This document shows, one piece after another, positions 16,363 to 26,367 of a stretch of 36,306 nt of DNA. Numbering within the stretch: the stretch's first letter is position 1; every line of letters begins with the position of its first letter. Below the pieces are notes generated by a model that saw nothing but the letters and a program-made list of their open reading frames with translations, ran no database searches and was not told the DNA's origin. Source of the DNA: Succinivibrionaceae bacterium (GTDB lineage Bacteria > Pseudomonadota > Gammaproteobacteria > Enterobacterales > Succinivibrionaceae); contig JAEEOK010000088.1 of the NCBI GenBank assembly GCA_016284235.1, positions 1 to 36,306 on the forward strand, given 5' to 3'. The position numbers were made by a program, and so were the translations under genes.

Positions 16363-17517
16363 ATGGATATCAACGACGCTCTGGAGGAACTCCATTTAAG
16401 CAACTACGATGAGGCGGTCGCTCTTTTTAAGGATGCCGCAGCATCCGGTAATCCTGATGCTTGCGATTTTCTGGTGCAGATTTACCGTCTGGAACTTTCC
16501 TCTCTTGTAACCAAAAAGGATGCGCTTGAGTATGCCATCAAGGGATACGAATATCGCTCAAGAGACGGGTGCTATAATCTTGGCACGATGTACCGGACCG
16601 GATTTTTGGGAAGCCCTGATTATTCCAGAGCTTATGATTTTTTTACCGAGGGTAGTTCGGATCTTCATGATTTGAGATGCTCCTTTGAACTTGGAGAAAT
16701 GCTGCGGCTCGGGGAAGCGGGGAACGGTCCGAGAGTTGACGAGGCGGTTAAGCATTATTCCAAAGCCGCCGCCGGAGGATATTATCCGGCGCAGTTTCAG
16801 CTGGCCTGTATTTTTGAGCGGGTTGTAAAGGACTTTGACGCAACTTTGGAATTTTACCGTTCGTCAGCTGACAAAGGTCATGTAGATGCAATGCTGCGTC
16901 TCGGCTATATCTATGAAAAGGGTATCAGAGTGGAATCTGATCTGCCGACGGCGGTAGACTGGTACACAAGAGCCTCCGATGCAGGTTCCGCAGAGGGGTT
17001 TCTTAAAATATCCCGTCTTGTGCTGTGTTCATCCGAAGGCAGAAAAGAGACAGGAATAAAGCCTGAGGAACTGGCCGATCGCCTCAAGTTGCTGTCAGAG
17101 TCCGGAAGGGATACTGCAGAGCCTCTTTATTTGCTTGGCTGCATCAGACAGGAGCAGGGCGACAGCAGATTGGCCGGAGATCTTTTTTATCAATCTGCCC
17201 TAAACGGATGTCTTCCGGCACTCTGCCGCTATGCGTCCATAAAACTGGAGCTCGCAGGATCATCAGATCGCGTTGAAGCTCTTGCACTTCTTCATGTGGT
17301 GAGGATTGTAGCCTCGTCCATGACTGAAACTGCAAGAAAATTTGAGTATCTAATGAGTCCGGAAAGAATGATTGACACTGCAGAAAAGCTTATAAGCGGT
17401 ATTCTTCCTGAACTCTCAGACAGTGAAAGGACCGATGCCGGGCGTATGGCTGATGAAAAAATCGGTCAGATGTTCGGACTTCATGGTGCATCATCCGCAA
17501 GCGCTGTCAGATCGTAA
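16363..17517 (+). CDS. Sel1/TPR-like repeat protein
   Basis: A 384-residue soluble protein with no signal peptide, built of Sel1-type helical repeats: A-x-x-x-F/Y-x-x-A-A-x-x-G units such as [17 protein letters not shown] (18-34), [17 protein letters not shown] (127-143), [17 protein letters not shown] and [17 protein letters not shown]. Such proteins are adaptors. The ATG follows the ABC transporter stop by three bases and has poor spacing to its own Shine-Dalgarno, so it is likely translated by coupling. Its partner may be the transporter, but this is inference. The last 37 bases overlap the 3' end of mutS on the other strand. Confidence 0.82.
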   Translation: MDINDALEELHLSNYDEAVALFKDAAASGNPDACDFLVQIYRLELSSLVTKKDALEYAIKGYEYRSRDGCYNLGTMYRTGFLGSPDYSRAYDFFTEGSSDLHDLRCSFELGEMLRLGEAGNGPRVDEAVKHYSKAAAGGYYPAQFQLACIFERVVKDFDATLEFYRSSADKGHVDAMLRLGYIYEKGIRVESDLPTAVDWYTRASDAGSAEGFLKISRLVLCSSEGRKETGIKPEELADRLKLLSESGRDTAEPLYLLGCIRQEQGDSRLAGDLFYQSALNGCLPALCRYASIKLELAGSSDRVEALALLHVVRIVASSMTETARKFEYLMSPERMIDTAEKLISGILPELSDSERTDAGRMADEKIGQMFGLHGASSASAVRS

Positions 17518-20192
17518 ACCAGTTTGAGTGCAGCCTTCGGAGAAAGATCATCCGGATCTATGCTCTTGAGTTTCAGGAGAATCATTTCCTTGTAGTCACT
17601 CTTGTCAAAAAGAGACAGCTCATACTGTGCGTCATGATCATCCGATTTTGATATTTCAGGTCTGCTTTTTTCCAGATCCGCTAGTTTTTTCCTTGCACGC
17701 TTCAGAAGATCGGTCGGCAGACCCGCGAGAGCGGCAACCTGGATGCCGTATGATTTGCTTGCCGCTCCTTCTTTCACCTCATGCAGAAATACAATGCTGT
17801 CGTTGTGCTCTATGGCTCCGAAGTGAACATTTGTTATGTCGGAGCGTTCATTAGGCAGCTGTGTAAGTTCAAAATAATGAGTGGAGAACAGAGTCATGGC
17901 CTGCAGATCCGCCAGGTATTCGGCGGTGGCCCATGCTATTGCCATTCCGTCAAAGGTGCTGGTGCCGCGTCCGATTTCATCCATAAGCACAAGACTGCGG
18001 TTTGTTGCATAGTGTGCGATGTTTGCTGTTTCAGTCATTTCAACCATGAATGTGGAGCGTCCGGAGGCAAGATCATCTGATGCGCCGATTCGGGTGAATA
18101 TCTGATCTATATCGCCGATGATCGCCGATGATGCAGGAACGAAACTGCCCATATATGCCATAATTACAATAATTGCGGTCTGGCGCATATAGGTTGATTT
18201 TCCTCCCATGTTAGGTCCTGTAACTATCTGCATTGAACAGTCGCGTTCAAGTACTGTGTCGTTTGGAATAAAAGATCCCTGAATGACCTTTTCCACGACC
18301 GGATGACGGCCGCTTCTGATTTCAATCAGATGCTCATTTCTAAGTTCAGGTCTGCAGTAGCCGCCGTCTGCCGCAACCGAGGTCAGAGAGTTAAGAGTAT
18401 CGAGTCTTGCAAGCCAGAATGCCGTGTCCTGAAGCTGCTCAAGGAGAGGCATCATGTAATCTATCAGCTCTTCATACAGAGTTTTTTCCAGTTCCAGGGA
18501 TTTTGCCTTCGCATTCAGTACCTTTTCCTCAAATTCCTTAAGCTGTGCAGTGATGTACCTTTCATTGTTTTTGAGAGTCTGCCGCCTGATGTAGTCGGCC
18601 GGTACCTTTGATGACTGCCCCCTGCTTACGTCGATATAGAATCCGCACACATTGTTGAAACCAACCTTAAGGGTGGATATTCCGGTTCTTTCCCTTTCCG
18701 ACTGTTCAAGCTCCTGAAGAAACTCCTCACCTCCGTGAGACAGAGCTCTGAGTTCATCAAGTTCTGTATTGTAACCGTCTTTGATTACGCCGCCTTCTCT
18801 TATCAGAAGGGACGGCTGCTCCATAATGGCGGCATCGAGTTTTTTATAAAGTTCATCAAATGTTTTTATATGCTTTGCAAAAACACCGCTCCAGTGGCGG
18901 CAGGCATTTCCGGCAAGCCGTTCAATCTCCGGAATTGCCTCCAGACTCGCTCTGAGTCTGCACATATCTCTCGGGCGGATTGTTCTCAGAGCCAGTCTTG
19001 CCAGTGTCCTTTCCATGTCGGCCACCGGGGAGAGAGCCTCAGCCAGCTCCCATCTGATTCCTGAATCCATCAAATCCGAGATGCAGTCCTGACGGAATGT
19101 TATTTCTTCAGGGTTTCTTACCGGCAGCTGTATCCATCTGCGTAGCATTCTTGCTCCCATGGGGGTTGAACATCGATCCAGCACCGATGCAAGGGTGTTG
19201 TCGGTTCCTCCTCCCAGGTTTACAGTAAGTTCAAGATTGCGCCGGGTTGCCGGATCAAGTTTGAGATAGTCGCTTTCCTTTAAGAGTCTTATTGCCCTGA
19301 TATGAAGGAGAGCTGTACGCTGGGTATTTTTTACGTAGTTTAAGAGACAGCCGGCGGCGCAAAGTGCCACCGGAGCCTGTTCAACACCGAATCCTGTAAG
19401 GGATACTGTCTTAAACTGACTGCAAAGAGCCGCGTGACATGAACTAAGCTCGAATTCCCATTCCGGACGGTGGCGCAGACCTGTTTTTATATCCGTGAAG
19501 GTTTCGCTGTTTATGGTTTCGTTGTAAAGAAGTTCGGCCGGAGCAATTCTCTGCAGCTCAGCCCTGAGATATGCTGCTCCCTTTCCCTCCTGGACCGAGA
19601 ACTCTCCTGAAGACATATTGATAACGGCGATGCCGTAAATGTCACTTTTATATTCATGATTGACACAGGCGATAAGATTGTCGCGCCTGTCATTAAGAAG
19701 AGCCTCGTCTGTGACTGTTCCCGGTGTTACGATTCTTGTGACCCGGCGCTCCATGGGACCCTTTGTCTTTCCGGGCTCTCCTATCTGTTCACAGATTGCT
19801 GCAGACTCTCCGGCCGCGATAAGTTCGGCCAGATAGCTCTCCACGGAGTGATACGGCACTCCCGCCATGGGGATCTCACTGCCGGTACCTTTTTTGCCGC
19901 GCCGTGTCAGAGTTATGTCAAGAAGCTTGGAAGCCTTTTTGGCATCGTCAAAAAACATTTCATAGAAATCCCCCATGCGGTAGAAGAGGAGCATATCTGG
20001 GTAGTCTTTTTTTATCTTATAATACTGTTTGAGCATCGGAGTCGCGTCAGACTCCTGTGCCTTTGCGTCCGCTTTTTCTGCTGTATTCAGCTGATTCTGG
20101 ATTTCAGATGCTTCAGACATGATGTCTTTTACGTGCGCCTGAGCGGCTGATTCCGCGGATGAAGAGATTTCCTGTATATTTTTTGTATTCAT
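17481..20192 (-). CDS. mutS: DNA mismatch repair protein MutS
   Basis: MutS recognises mismatches and recruits MutL using ATP. Numbered from the ATG at 20192 (903 residues), the mismatch-probing F76-x-E78 lies in GDFYEMF, Walker [10 protein letters not shown] at 659-667 and the Walker B Asp-Glu at 738-739 ([16 protein letters not shown]), followed by the STHYFELT switch. The first 50 residues are a Ser/Ala/Glu-rich extension absent from E. coli MutS (853). A start at 20120 would shorten it, but neither has a good Shine-Dalgarno. The longer frame to 20306 overlaps pncC and is unlikely. A promoter at 20230-20259 fits the 20192 start. mutS-pncC-recA order matches Vibrio and Aeromonas. Confidence 0.96.
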   Translation of the reverse strand: MNTKNIQEISSSAESAAQAHVKDIMSEASEIQNQLNTAEKADAKAQESDATPMLKQYYKIKKDYPDMLLFYRMGDFYEMFFDDAKKASKLLDITLTRRGKKGTGSEIPMAGVPYHSVESYLAELIAAGESAAICEQIGEPGKTKGPMERRVTRIVTPGTVTDEALLNDRRDNLIACVNHEYKSDIYGIAVINMSSGEFSVQEGKGAAYLRAELQRIAPAELLYNETINSETFTDIKTGLRHRPEWEFELSSCHAALCSQFKTVSLTGFGVEQAPVALCAAGCLLNYVKNTQRTALLHIRAIRLLKESDYLKLDPATRRNLELTVNLGGGTDNTLASVLDRCSTPMGARMLRRWIQLPVRNPEEITFRQDCISDLMDSGIRWELAEALSPVADMERTLARLALRTIRPRDMCRLRASLEAIPEIERLAGNACRHWSGVFAKHIKTFDELYKKLDAAIMEQPSLLIREGGVIKDGYNTELDELRALSHGGEEFLQELEQSERERTGISTLKVGFNNVCGFYIDVSRGQSSKVPADYIRRQTLKNNERYITAQLKEFEEKVLNAKAKSLELEKTLYEELIDYMMPLLEQLQDTAFWLARLDTLNSLTSVAADGGYCRPELRNEHLIEIRSGRHPVVEKVIQGSFIPNDTVLERDCSMQIVTGPNMGGKSTYMRQTAIIVIMAYMGSFVPASSAIIGDIDQIFTRIGASDDLASGRSTFMVEMTETANIAHYATNRSLVLMDEIGRGTSTFDGMAIAWATAEYLADLQAMTLFSTHYFELTQLPNERSDITNVHFGAIEHNDSIVFLHEVKEGAASKSYGIQVAALAGLPTDLLKRARKKLADLEKSRPEISKSDDHDAQYELSLFDKSDYKEMILLKLKSIDPDDLSPKAALKLVYDLTALADDAP

Positions 20193-20208
20193 TGTTTGAG
20201 CAGCTGAT

Positions 20209-20721
20209 ATGAGTGAATTAGGGGATGATATTATACTACTAGCCGCCAGATTAGGTAAAATTTTGGCTGGCGGGGGAATGAGTCTAACCACCGTTGAGTC
20301 ATGCACAGGGGGCGGGATCGCATATGCGGTTACTGCAGTTCCTGGCAGTTCCGGATGGTTCAGACAGGGACTTGTAACCTACAGCAACGAAATCAAGCAT
20401 TCTCTTGCCGGGGTTGATACGGAAATTCTGGAGCGGTTCGGGGCTGTGAGCCGTGAAACAGTGCGCCAGATGGCCGCCGGTGGTCTTGCCTCCGCCGGCG
20501 CCGATGTTGCTGTTGCCGTGTCCGGTATTGCAGGACCTGACGGAGGAACAGCGGAAAAACCTGTGGGAACAGTGTGGATTGCATGTGCAGCAAGAGGAGA
20601 GCTCAGCAGTGAGAAATGCTTTCACTTTACCGGAGACAGAGCTGCAGTAAGAGAGGCAACCATACGTCAGGCACTGATCATGGCGGCTGATCTGGCTGAA
20701 ATGCTGAACAATTCTAATTAA
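20209..20721 (+). CDS. pncC: Nicotinamide-nucleotide amidase (CinA C-terminal family)
   Basis: PncC deamidates nicotinamide mononucleotide to nicotinate mononucleotide, recycling the NMN released by DNA ligase. The 170 residues match the single-domain CinA C-terminal family. The catalytic region is [11 protein letters not shown] (30-40) with Ser31, then TYSNEIK with K63 and [10 protein letters not shown] near 100-110. It starts 16 bases from mutS in divergent orientation and lies directly before recA, as in many gammaproteobacteria. No strong Shine-Dalgarno is seen. The minus-strand mutS promoter lies inside its first 20 codons. Confidence 0.95.
   Translation: MSELGDDIILLAARLGKILAGGGMSLTTVESCTGGGIAYAVTAVPGSSGWFRQGLVTYSNEIKHSLAGVDTEILERFGAVSRETVRQMAAGGLASAGADVAVAVSGIAGPDGGTAEKPVGTVWIACAARGELSSEKCFHFTGDRAAVREATIRQALIMAADLAEMLNNSN
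20230..20259 (-). promoter_or_regulatory. Predicted mutS promoter inside pncC
   Basis: On the minus strand TTTACC (20254-20259) and a perfect TATAAT (20230-20235) are 18 bp apart, 38 bases before the preferred mutS start. Confidence 0.5.
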
Positions 20722-20805
20722 ATGACATTATTGATCATTAATATTTGTATTTTATTCATTTTATGTATCAAATATAAGTTTACTATATATTTTATTAAAA
20801 TTTTA

Positions 20806-20834
20806 TTGATAAACAGGCGTTTTGTGTGTATTAT
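20806..20834 (+). promoter_or_regulatory. Predicted recA promoter
   Basis: TTGATA (20806-20811) and TATTAT (20829-20834) are spaced 17 bp, about 70 bases before recA. No CTGT-N8-ACAG LexA operator of the E. coli type is found anywhere in 20722-20903. The region is very AT-rich, with an ATATTTG/CAAATAT inverted repeat upstream. Confidence 0.6.
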
Positions 20835-20903
20835 ATAATTCAAGGTTGTCTGGTGAAAAGATTTAATTTTCATCTGTTTTGAATTTTTTAAGGAGTATCT
20901 GTT

Positions 20904-21956
20904 ATGGATGATAATAAGGCTAAGGCACTGAAAGTTGCCATGGATCAGATTGAAAAGCAGTATGGCAAGGGTGCCATTATGCGTCTTGGTGACAACAGAA
21001 TCACTGATGTCGAGGCTCTTCCGACAGGTTCGCTTTCTCTTGATATCGCCCTTGGTATCGGCGGTCTTCCTCTGGGACGTATTGTTGAAATTTACGGTCC
21101 TGAGTCATCGGGTAAAACAACTCTCACCCTGGAGGTGATATCTGAAGCGCAGAAACTTGGAAAAACCTGTGCCTTTATCGACGCCGAGCATGCTCTTGAT
21201 CCGATATATGCAGCTAAAATCGGTGTAAAGGTGGAGGATCTTCTGGTTTCCCAGCCGGATACGGGAGAGCAGGCTCTTGAAATTTGTGACATGCTTGTTC
21301 GCTCCGGATCTGTTGATGTTATTATCGTGGATTCCGTGGCGGCACTGACTCCTAAGGCTGAAATAGAAGGAGACATGGGTGAATCGCATGTCGGTCTTCA
21401 GGCCCGTCTCATGTCCCAGGCGCTGCGAAAGCTCACCGGAAGCATCAAGAATGCCAACTGTCTGTGTATTTTCATTAACCAGATACGAATGAAGATTGGT
21501 GTTATGTTCGGCAATCCAGAAACCACAACCGGCGGTCAGGCGCTTAAATTCTATTCTTCCGTTCGTCTTGAAATCCGCCGCACCGGTTCAGTCAAGAATG
21601 GTGAGGAGGTTGTCGGCTCCGAGACCAAGGTGAAGGTTGTAAAGAACAAGGTTGCACCTCCGTTCAAGCAGGCCGAGTTTGACATTATGTATAATCAGGG
21701 TATCTCAAAAGAAAGCGAGATTGTGGATTTAGGCGTCAAGTGTGGCATAATTTCCAAGTCCGGTGCATGGTTCTCCTACAAGGGTGAGAAAATCGGACAG
21801 GGCAAGAGCAATGCCGCGAAATATTTCAGGGAGCATCCTGATGTTTCAGCAGAGGTTGAAAAGCAGATCCGCGAGCAGATGTTAAACCGTGATACTTACG
21901 ACGGAGACATAAACGGAACTGGTGATACTGAGGAAGAGGAATTTATTCCTGAGTAA
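20904..21956 (+). CDS. recA: Recombinase A
   Basis: RecA forms filaments on single-stranded DNA, drives strand exchange and stimulates self-cleavage of LexA-type repressors. The 350 residues are almost the E. coli length. Walker A is GPESSGKT at 65-72, Walker B lies in [11 protein letters not shown], and the DNA-binding loops include [23 protein letters not shown] (L1, split here by family position) and [14 protein letters not shown] (L2). The tail ends in the usual acidic stretch. AAGGAG precedes the ATG by eight bases. A terminator follows, then recX. Confidence 0.99.
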   Translation: MDDNKAKALKVAMDQIEKQYGKGAIMRLGDNRITDVEALPTGSLSLDIALGIGGLPLGRIVEIYGPESSGKTTLTLEVISEAQKLGKTCAFIDAEHALDPIYAAKIGVKVEDLLVSQPDTGEQALEICDMLVRSGSVDVIIVDSVAALTPKAEIEGDMGESHVGLQARLMSQALRKLTGSIKNANCLCIFINQIRMKIGVMFGNPETTTGGQALKFYSSVRLEIRRTGSVKNGEEVVGSETKVKVVKNKVAPPFKQAEFDIMYNQGISKESEIVDLGVKCGIISKSGAWFSYKGEKIGQGKSNAAKYFREHPDVSAEVEKQIREQMLNRDTYDGDINGTGDTEEEEFIPE

Positions 21957-21990
21957 ATGATTTTTCTCAGTATGTTACGGACAGGCATTC

Positions 21991-22017
21991 GGAGTCGGTG
22001 AACGGCTCCTTTTTTTA
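21991..22017 (+). terminator. Intrinsic terminator between recA and recX
   Basis: GGAGTCG (21991-21997) pairs with CGGCTCC (22003-22009), one G-U pair, loop GTGAA, followed by eight T. As in E. coli, partial read-through would keep RecX far below RecA. Confidence 0.9.
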
Positions 22018-22091
22018 CTGATGTCGCCTCAAAGCATTTTCATTCAGCCTGATTAAGAGGTGACGGCGCACAGGAATGCGGGGAGAAGATG

Positions 22092-22559
22092 ATGGATGAC
22101 GGCAGCATTGATATTCAGCTTATGAAGCAGGCGATAGGGTATGTACTGGAGCTTGAGTCAAAAAAGGAATATCCGGTAAGCGAGATTAAGAACCGGCTTC
22201 TAGGCCGCTATGATCAGAATGTTGCGGAGAAGACTGTTGCATACTGCCTGGAGCACGGTTACATAAGTGATGAAAGATATGCCCAGATGTTTGTTCGCTT
22301 TCGTGCAAGAAACAGTTACGGGGCTGAAAGAATCAGATATGAGTTAAGATCCAGGGGAATTGATGATTCTGTTGTCAGCGATGCTATTGACAGCTGCGAG
22401 GTGGACTTCAGCGATGCTGCGAAGGAGTATGTGAGGAGAAAATACTCAGATTACAATATGAAGGATCCCAAAATAAAGGCAAAGGTAGTAAGACATATGG
22501 CGGGTCGCGGTTTTTCTTCCGAACAGATATACCGCGCGATAGACAGTCTCAGGGAATGA
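22092..22559 (+). CDS. recX: RecA regulatory protein RecX
   Basis: RecX caps RecA filaments and inhibits recombinase and coprotease activity. The protein of about 155 residues is all helical with three RecX repeats and family motifs including GYISDERYAQMFVRFRARNSYG, RIRYELRSRGI and RGFSSEQIYRAID. Start codons at 22089 and 22092 are in frame; GGAG at 22082-22085 is better spaced for 22092. It lies 75 bases after the recA terminator. A weak GGGAA/TTCCC hairpin spans its stop codon without a T run. Confidence 0.94.
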   Translation: MDDGSIDIQLMKQAIGYVLELESKKEYPVSEIKNRLLGRYDQNVAEKTVAYCLEHGYISDERYAQMFVRFRARNSYGAERIRYELRSRGIDDSVVSDAIDSCEVDFSDAAKEYVRRKYSDYNMKDPKIKAKVVRHMAGRGFSSEQIYRAIDSLRE

Positions 22560-23081
22560 ACCGTCACTGTTCCCGCGGATATCCTTCATCATAAACTGCA
22601 CAGCCTTTTTCTGCGGCAGTATCCGGAATTTGAACTTCACATTCCGGACTGACCGCTTCTCCGTAATTTTTCCAGTGCCGGAATAGCTGTTATGGTCACG
22701 CTGGTGATGCTGAACTGGTCTGAACATAAACTGATTTGCCGCGAAAAATAAAATCAATCAGCAGCAGTCAGGACGGTCCGGCAGTGCAGGAGCGTTTCCT
22801 TCGGCTGACGGGCTTCTGACAGATCCATTATATTCTTAATACGGCGCTGTTGTGATAGAATAGGTCGTTGTTAAAAAGTGGCATATGCCCGGTGTTATCG
22901 CACCGGATGGGACTGATGCTGAATACGCAAAGTTCCTGATACTGATGGCCAGGCTTTTCAGTGCAGGTTTTTGTCGGTCGCTTTGCGGTTAGGTTCGGCA
23001 TTCTGCAGAAGTGCCGGCTGCTGATACAGCAGCAGTGATCAGTTGCAGACACTTTTCTATTTTGATTTTCTCTCAACTTTC
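22560..23081. other. Gene-free gap between recX and alaS
   Basis: About 520 bases with no frame that reads like protein; the longest minus-strand frames (up to 103 codons) have no Shine-Dalgarno and no motif. It contains a GGCATATGCC palindrome (22880-22889) directly abutting a CCGGTG/CACCGG hairpin (22889-22906). A TATATT near 22830 could be a -10 box. No member of the repeat family was found here. The gap probably holds the alaS promoter and leader. Confidence 0.4.
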
Positions 23082-23117
23082 GGAGGGTCATATTTTATAA
23101 ATATGACAGATTTTTTT
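23082..23117 (+). promoter_or_regulatory. Hairpin with T run between Shine-Dalgarno and start of alaS
   Basis: GGAGG at 23082-23086 is followed at once by GTCATAT (23087-23093), a TTTATAA loop and ATATGAC (23101-23107), then AGA and seven T (23111-23117), then the alaS start at 23119. The Shine-Dalgarno is 32 bases from the ATG in linear distance but about 11 when the hairpin is folded. The same structure could act as an intrinsic terminator or, as DNA, as a palindromic operator. E. coli AlaRS represses its own gene by binding a palindrome at the transcription start. Confidence 0.55.
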
Positions 23118-23118
23118 C

Positions 23119-25749
23119 ATGACAATGACCACGTCAGAAATCAGATCCGCCTTTCTGAATTTTTTTAAATCCAAAGGGCATCAAGTGGTGGAATCAAGTT
23201 CTCTGGTTCCTCAGAATGACAAGACTCTTCTTTTTACAAACGCCGGAATGAATCAGTTCAAGGATGTGTTTCTCGGCAAGGAAAAGAGATCCTATACAAG
23301 AGCCACTACCGCGCAGAAGTGCGTAAGAGCAGGCGGCAAGCATAATGATCTTGACAATGTGGGATATACAGCCCGTCACCATACCTTCTTTGAAATGCTC
23401 GGTAATTTCAGTTTTGGAGACTATTTCAAGAAGGAGGTTATACCTTTTGCCTGGGAATTCCTGACTGAAGTGATAAAACTTCCGAAGGATCGTCTTACTG
23501 TTACTGTCTATCAGGAGGATGACGAGGCTTATGCAATATGGCGTGATGTTGTGGGAATGCCAGAGGATCGTATAATCCGTATCGGCGACAACAAGGGCTC
23601 AAGATATGCTTCAGACAATTTCTGGCAGATGGGTGATACAGGTCCGTGCGGTCCGTGCACGGAAATTTTTTATGATCACGGTTCAGATATTTGGGGAGGC
23701 CCTCCGGGATCTGCGGAAGAGGACGGAGACCGCTATATTGAAATCTGGAATATAGTGTTTATGCAGTTTAACCGGCTCTCAGACGGCACTATGGAAAAAC
23801 TTCCGAAGCCTTCAGTTGATACCGGCATGGGACTTGAGCGTATTGCCGCAGTTCTTCAGGGAGTTCACAATAATTACGACATAGATCTTTTCAGAGATCT
23901 GATATCTTTTATTGCGGATCTTCTTAATGTCAAGGATACCGCCAATAAATCGCTTCGCGTGATTGCAGATCACATCCGTTCCTGCGCCTTTCTTATTGCC
24001 GACGGAGTAATGCCTTCAAATGACGGAAGAGGGTATGTGTTAAGGCGCATTATCCGAAGAGCGATCCGTCATGGCAGAATGCTCGGAGCAAAGGATGTAT
24101 TCTTCTGCAGAATTGTTTCCAAACTTGCTGAAATCATGGGTGATTCCTACCCTGAACTGCGTCAGCAGCAGGTTGTGATAGAAAAGGTTCTCAGAGTTGA
24201 GGAGGAGCAGTTTGCCAAAACTCTAGATCGCGGTCTGGCTCTGCTTGAAGATAATATCAAAGCTCTTGGAAATCAGAAGACACTTCCCGGTGAGATGGTG
24301 TTTAAACTCTACGATACATACGGATTTCCTGCCGATCTTACTGCCGATGTGATCCGGGATAGAGGATACTCTATTGATGAGGCAGGTTTTGAGATCTGCA
24401 TGAAGGAGCAGAGAAACCGCGCCAAGGAGAATTCTAATTTCAAGGTTGACTACAACAAGCAGCTGTCGTGCAGTTCATCCTCTGAATTTGACGGCTATAC
24501 AGCCCTTAACGCATCCGGTACCGTTCTTGAAATATTTGCTGACGGCAGAGAGTCTGTAAAGAGTCTTGGAGAGGGTCAGAAGGGTCTGATTATTCTTGAT
24601 CACACGTCATTTTACGGTGAAAAGGGCGGTCAGATCGGTGATGCCGGCGTTATTGTATCAGATGACGGATCCCGGTTTGTTGTTACTGATGCCAGAATCC
24701 TGGGTAATGCGATTGCTCATGTTGGCTATGTAAAAAGCGGAAGTTTTGCTGTTGAACAGTCAGCTGAGACACAGGTTGATGCAAAGCGCCGGGCCAGTAT
24801 TGCCGCCCATCATTCTGCAACACATCTGCTTCAGGCGGCACTTCGCAAAATAGTCGGAGAGCATGTTGCTCAGAAGGGCTCATATGTTGCCGATGATCGC
24901 CTGCGTTTTGATTTTTCTCATTATGAGGCGGTTAAACCTGATCAGCTTAAGGCTGTCGAGAAGCTGGTAAATGAGGAAATCCGGGCCAATTATGAGATTG
25001 TAACCAGGGAGATGTCTCTTGAGGAGGCCCGGAAGACATGTGCCATGGCTTTGTTTGATGAAAAATACGACGATGTGGTAAGAGTTGTTTCCATGGGTGA
25101 TTTCTCCATGGAACTGTGCGGCGGTACTCATGCAAAGAGAACCGGAGATATCGGATCGCTGCGTATTGTAAGCGAGGGCGGAATAGCTGCCGGTGTCCGT
25201 CGTATTGAGGCTGTTGTGGCAGCTGCGGCATCAGACTATTCACTTGATCAGAATGAGCAGGTTCAGCAGATATCGAAACTGATCAAGGGTGACGGATCTG
25301 CTGCTGACAAGGTGCAGTCGCTTCTTGATCGTCAGAAGCAGCTCGAGCATGAAATATCTCAGCTTAATGCCCGCATTGCTGCAGGTATGGCTGCAGAACT
25401 GATGAACGAGGTGGTAACCATTAACGGAGTCAAGGTGATTTCAGCAGAGCTTAAGAACGCCGATGAGAAAACTCTTCGCAATATGCTTGATGATCTCAAG
25501 AACCGTATAGGTTCAGGCATTGTGGTTCTTGGAACTGCCGTATCCGAGGACAGAGTAAGTCTTATTGCCGGTATTACCTCTGATCTTACCGGTAAGGTAA
25601 AGGCTGGAGAGCTTATTAACATGGTTGCATCCTATGTAGGAGGAAAGGGCGGCGGCCGTCCTGATCTGGCGCGTGCCGGCGGCACAAATCCTGCGAATCT
25701 GTCCAAGGCGATAGATTCGGTTTCTCCATGGCTTGAAGAGCGTCTTTAG
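23119..25749 (+). CDS. alaS: Alanyl-tRNA synthetase
   Basis: AlaRS charges tRNA(Ala) and edits Ser and Gly errors. The 876 residues match E. coli AlaRS in length, and the start [12 protein letters not shown] aligns with E. coli MSKSTAEIRQAF, so ATG 23119 is chosen over 23125. The class II core has [18 protein letters not shown] and the tRNA-binding middle region. The editing domain has HSATH with H565 and H569, and C667 and H671 in CGGTH as zinc ligands. The C-Ala domain ends with [15 protein letters not shown]. It follows recX, as in enterics, with an unusual leader hairpin and a good terminator downstream. Confidence 0.98.
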   Translation: MTMTTSEIRSAFLNFFKSKGHQVVESSSLVPQNDKTLLFTNAGMNQFKDVFLGKEKRSYTRATTAQKCVRAGGKHNDLDNVGYTARHHTFFEMLGNFSFGDYFKKEVIPFAWEFLTEVIKLPKDRLTVTVYQEDDEAYAIWRDVVGMPEDRIIRIGDNKGSRYASDNFWQMGDTGPCGPCTEIFYDHGSDIWGGPPGSAEEDGDRYIEIWNIVFMQFNRLSDGTMEKLPKPSVDTGMGLERIAAVLQGVHNNYDIDLFRDLISFIADLLNVKDTANKSLRVIADHIRSCAFLIADGVMPSNDGRGYVLRRIIRRAIRHGRMLGAKDVFFCRIVSKLAEIMGDSYPELRQQQVVIEKVLRVEEEQFAKTLDRGLALLEDNIKALGNQKTLPGEMVFKLYDTYGFPADLTADVIRDRGYSIDEAGFEICMKEQRNRAKENSNFKVDYNKQLSCSSSSEFDGYTALNASGTVLEIFADGRESVKSLGEGQKGLIILDHTSFYGEKGGQIGDAGVIVSDDGSRFVVTDARILGNAIAHVGYVKSGSFAVEQSAETQVDAKRRASIAAHHSATHLLQAALRKIVGEHVAQKGSYVADDRLRFDFSHYEAVKPDQLKAVEKLVNEEIRANYEIVTREMSLEEARKTCAMALFDEKYDDVVRVVSMGDFSMELCGGTHAKRTGDIGSLRIVSEGGIAAGVRRIEAVVAAAASDYSLDQNEQVQQISKLIKGDGSAADKVQSLLDRQKQLEHEISQLNARIAAGMAAELMNEVVTINGVKVISAELKNADEKTLRNMLDDLKNRIGSGIVVLGTAVSEDRVSLIAGITSDLTGKVKAGELINMVASYVGGKGGGRPDLARAGGTNPANLSKAIDSVSPWLEERL

Positions 25750-25798
25750 TATTACCTGCTCCCGCAGCATCAGCTGATGTTCGGAGTACCGACGGAAA

Positions 25799-25831
25799 AT
25801 CTCTGTACAGTTTTGTGCAGGGATTTTTTTT
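25799..25831 (+). terminator. Intrinsic terminator after alaS
   Basis: ATCTCTGTAC (25799-25808) pairs fully with GTGCAGGGAT (25815-25824), two G-U pairs, loop of six, then a run of eight T. Confidence 0.9.
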
Positions 25832-25882
25832 CGTTTATGCTTATAAGGAAATTTAATAACCGCGACGGAACTTCTAACGTCA

Positions 25883-25916
25883 GATCATTTTGAACTGCAG
25901 GAACTGCAGACTGATC
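25883..25916. repeat. Dyad with paired CTGCAG sites
   Basis: GATCA and TGATC flank CTGCAG-GAA-CTGCAG, which can fold into a nested hairpin. It lies in the convergent space between alaS and the tRNA cluster and has no T run. The rest of 25832-26031 shows nothing else I can name. Confidence 0.3.
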
Positions 25917-26031
25917 ACGGTTTGGAAAACTTCTGAATTGCAGACTGCGGTGAGTGATTCTTCCATACTGCCACTGCACGGGAGCGGCTTTATCCGCAAA
26001 CGCAAAAAAACAGGATGCGAAAGCTGAAAAC

Positions 26032-26081
26032 TAAACAAAGTGATAATCAGGACGATTAAACAAAGGGATAATCAGGACGAT
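26032..26081. repeat. Two tandem 25-bp repeats at the 3' end of the tRNA cluster
   Basis: The unit TAAACAAAGKGATAATCAGG plus ACGAT occurs at 26032-26056 and 26057-26081, differing at one base. The second copy ends on the terminal base of the tRNA-Arg CCA, so the repeat forms the 3' trailer of the tRNA transcript. Confidence 0.75.
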
Positions 26082-26157
26082 GGCGCACCTGGAGGGATTC
26101 GAACCCCCGACCAATCGGTTCGTAGCCGAGTACTCTATCCAACTGAGCCACAGGTGC
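26081..26157 (-). tRNA. tRNA-Arg (anticodon ACG), copy 2
   Basis: A 77-base tRNA with encoded CCA, anticodon loop CTACGAA and a T arm identical in pattern to E. coli tRNA-Arg(ACG). A34 would be edited to inosine by TadA and read CGU, CGC and CGA. It is identical to the copy at 26176-26252. The first pair of the anticodon stem (27-43) is C-U, a mismatch where E. coli has C-G. Confidence 0.96.
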
Positions 26158-26175
26158 GTATTCATTTAAGTAGGA

Positions 26176-26252
26176 TGGCGCACCTGGAGGGATTCGAACC
26201 CCCGACCAATCGGTTCGTAGCCGAGTACTCTATCCAACTGAGCCACAGGTGC
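26176..26252 (-). tRNA. tRNA-Arg (anticodon ACG), copy 1
   Basis: Identical in all 77 bases to the copy at 26081-26157, separated by an 18-base spacer. It lies seven bases after tRNA-Ser, so the three tRNAs are one transcript. The order Ser-Arg-Arg matches the serV-argV array of E. coli. Confidence 0.96.
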
Positions 26253-26259
26253 ACATGAA

Positions 26260-26353
26260 TGGCGGATAGAGAGGGATTCGAACCCTCGATGCAACTTGTG
26301 GTCGCATGCTCCCTTAGCAGGGGAGTACCTTCGGCCTCTCGGTCATCTATCCG
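26260..26353 (-). tRNA. tRNA-Ser (anticodon GCU)
   Basis: A 94-base class II tRNA with encoded CCA and a long variable arm (ATGCGACC...GTTGCAT). The anticodon loop CTGCTAA gives GCT, reading AGC and AGU. It is the first tRNA of the minus-strand cluster, equivalent to E. coli serV. Confidence 0.96.
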
Positions 26354-26367
26354 TTTCAACGTTGATA

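Noticed and set aside
17627..20150. Several plus-strand frames of 60-164 codons
   Set aside because: All lie within mutS on the opposite strand and show no motifs.
22828..23091. Minus-strand frame of 87 codons upstream of alaS
   Set aside because: No ribosome site, odd composition with Cys runs, and it would cover the alaS leader.
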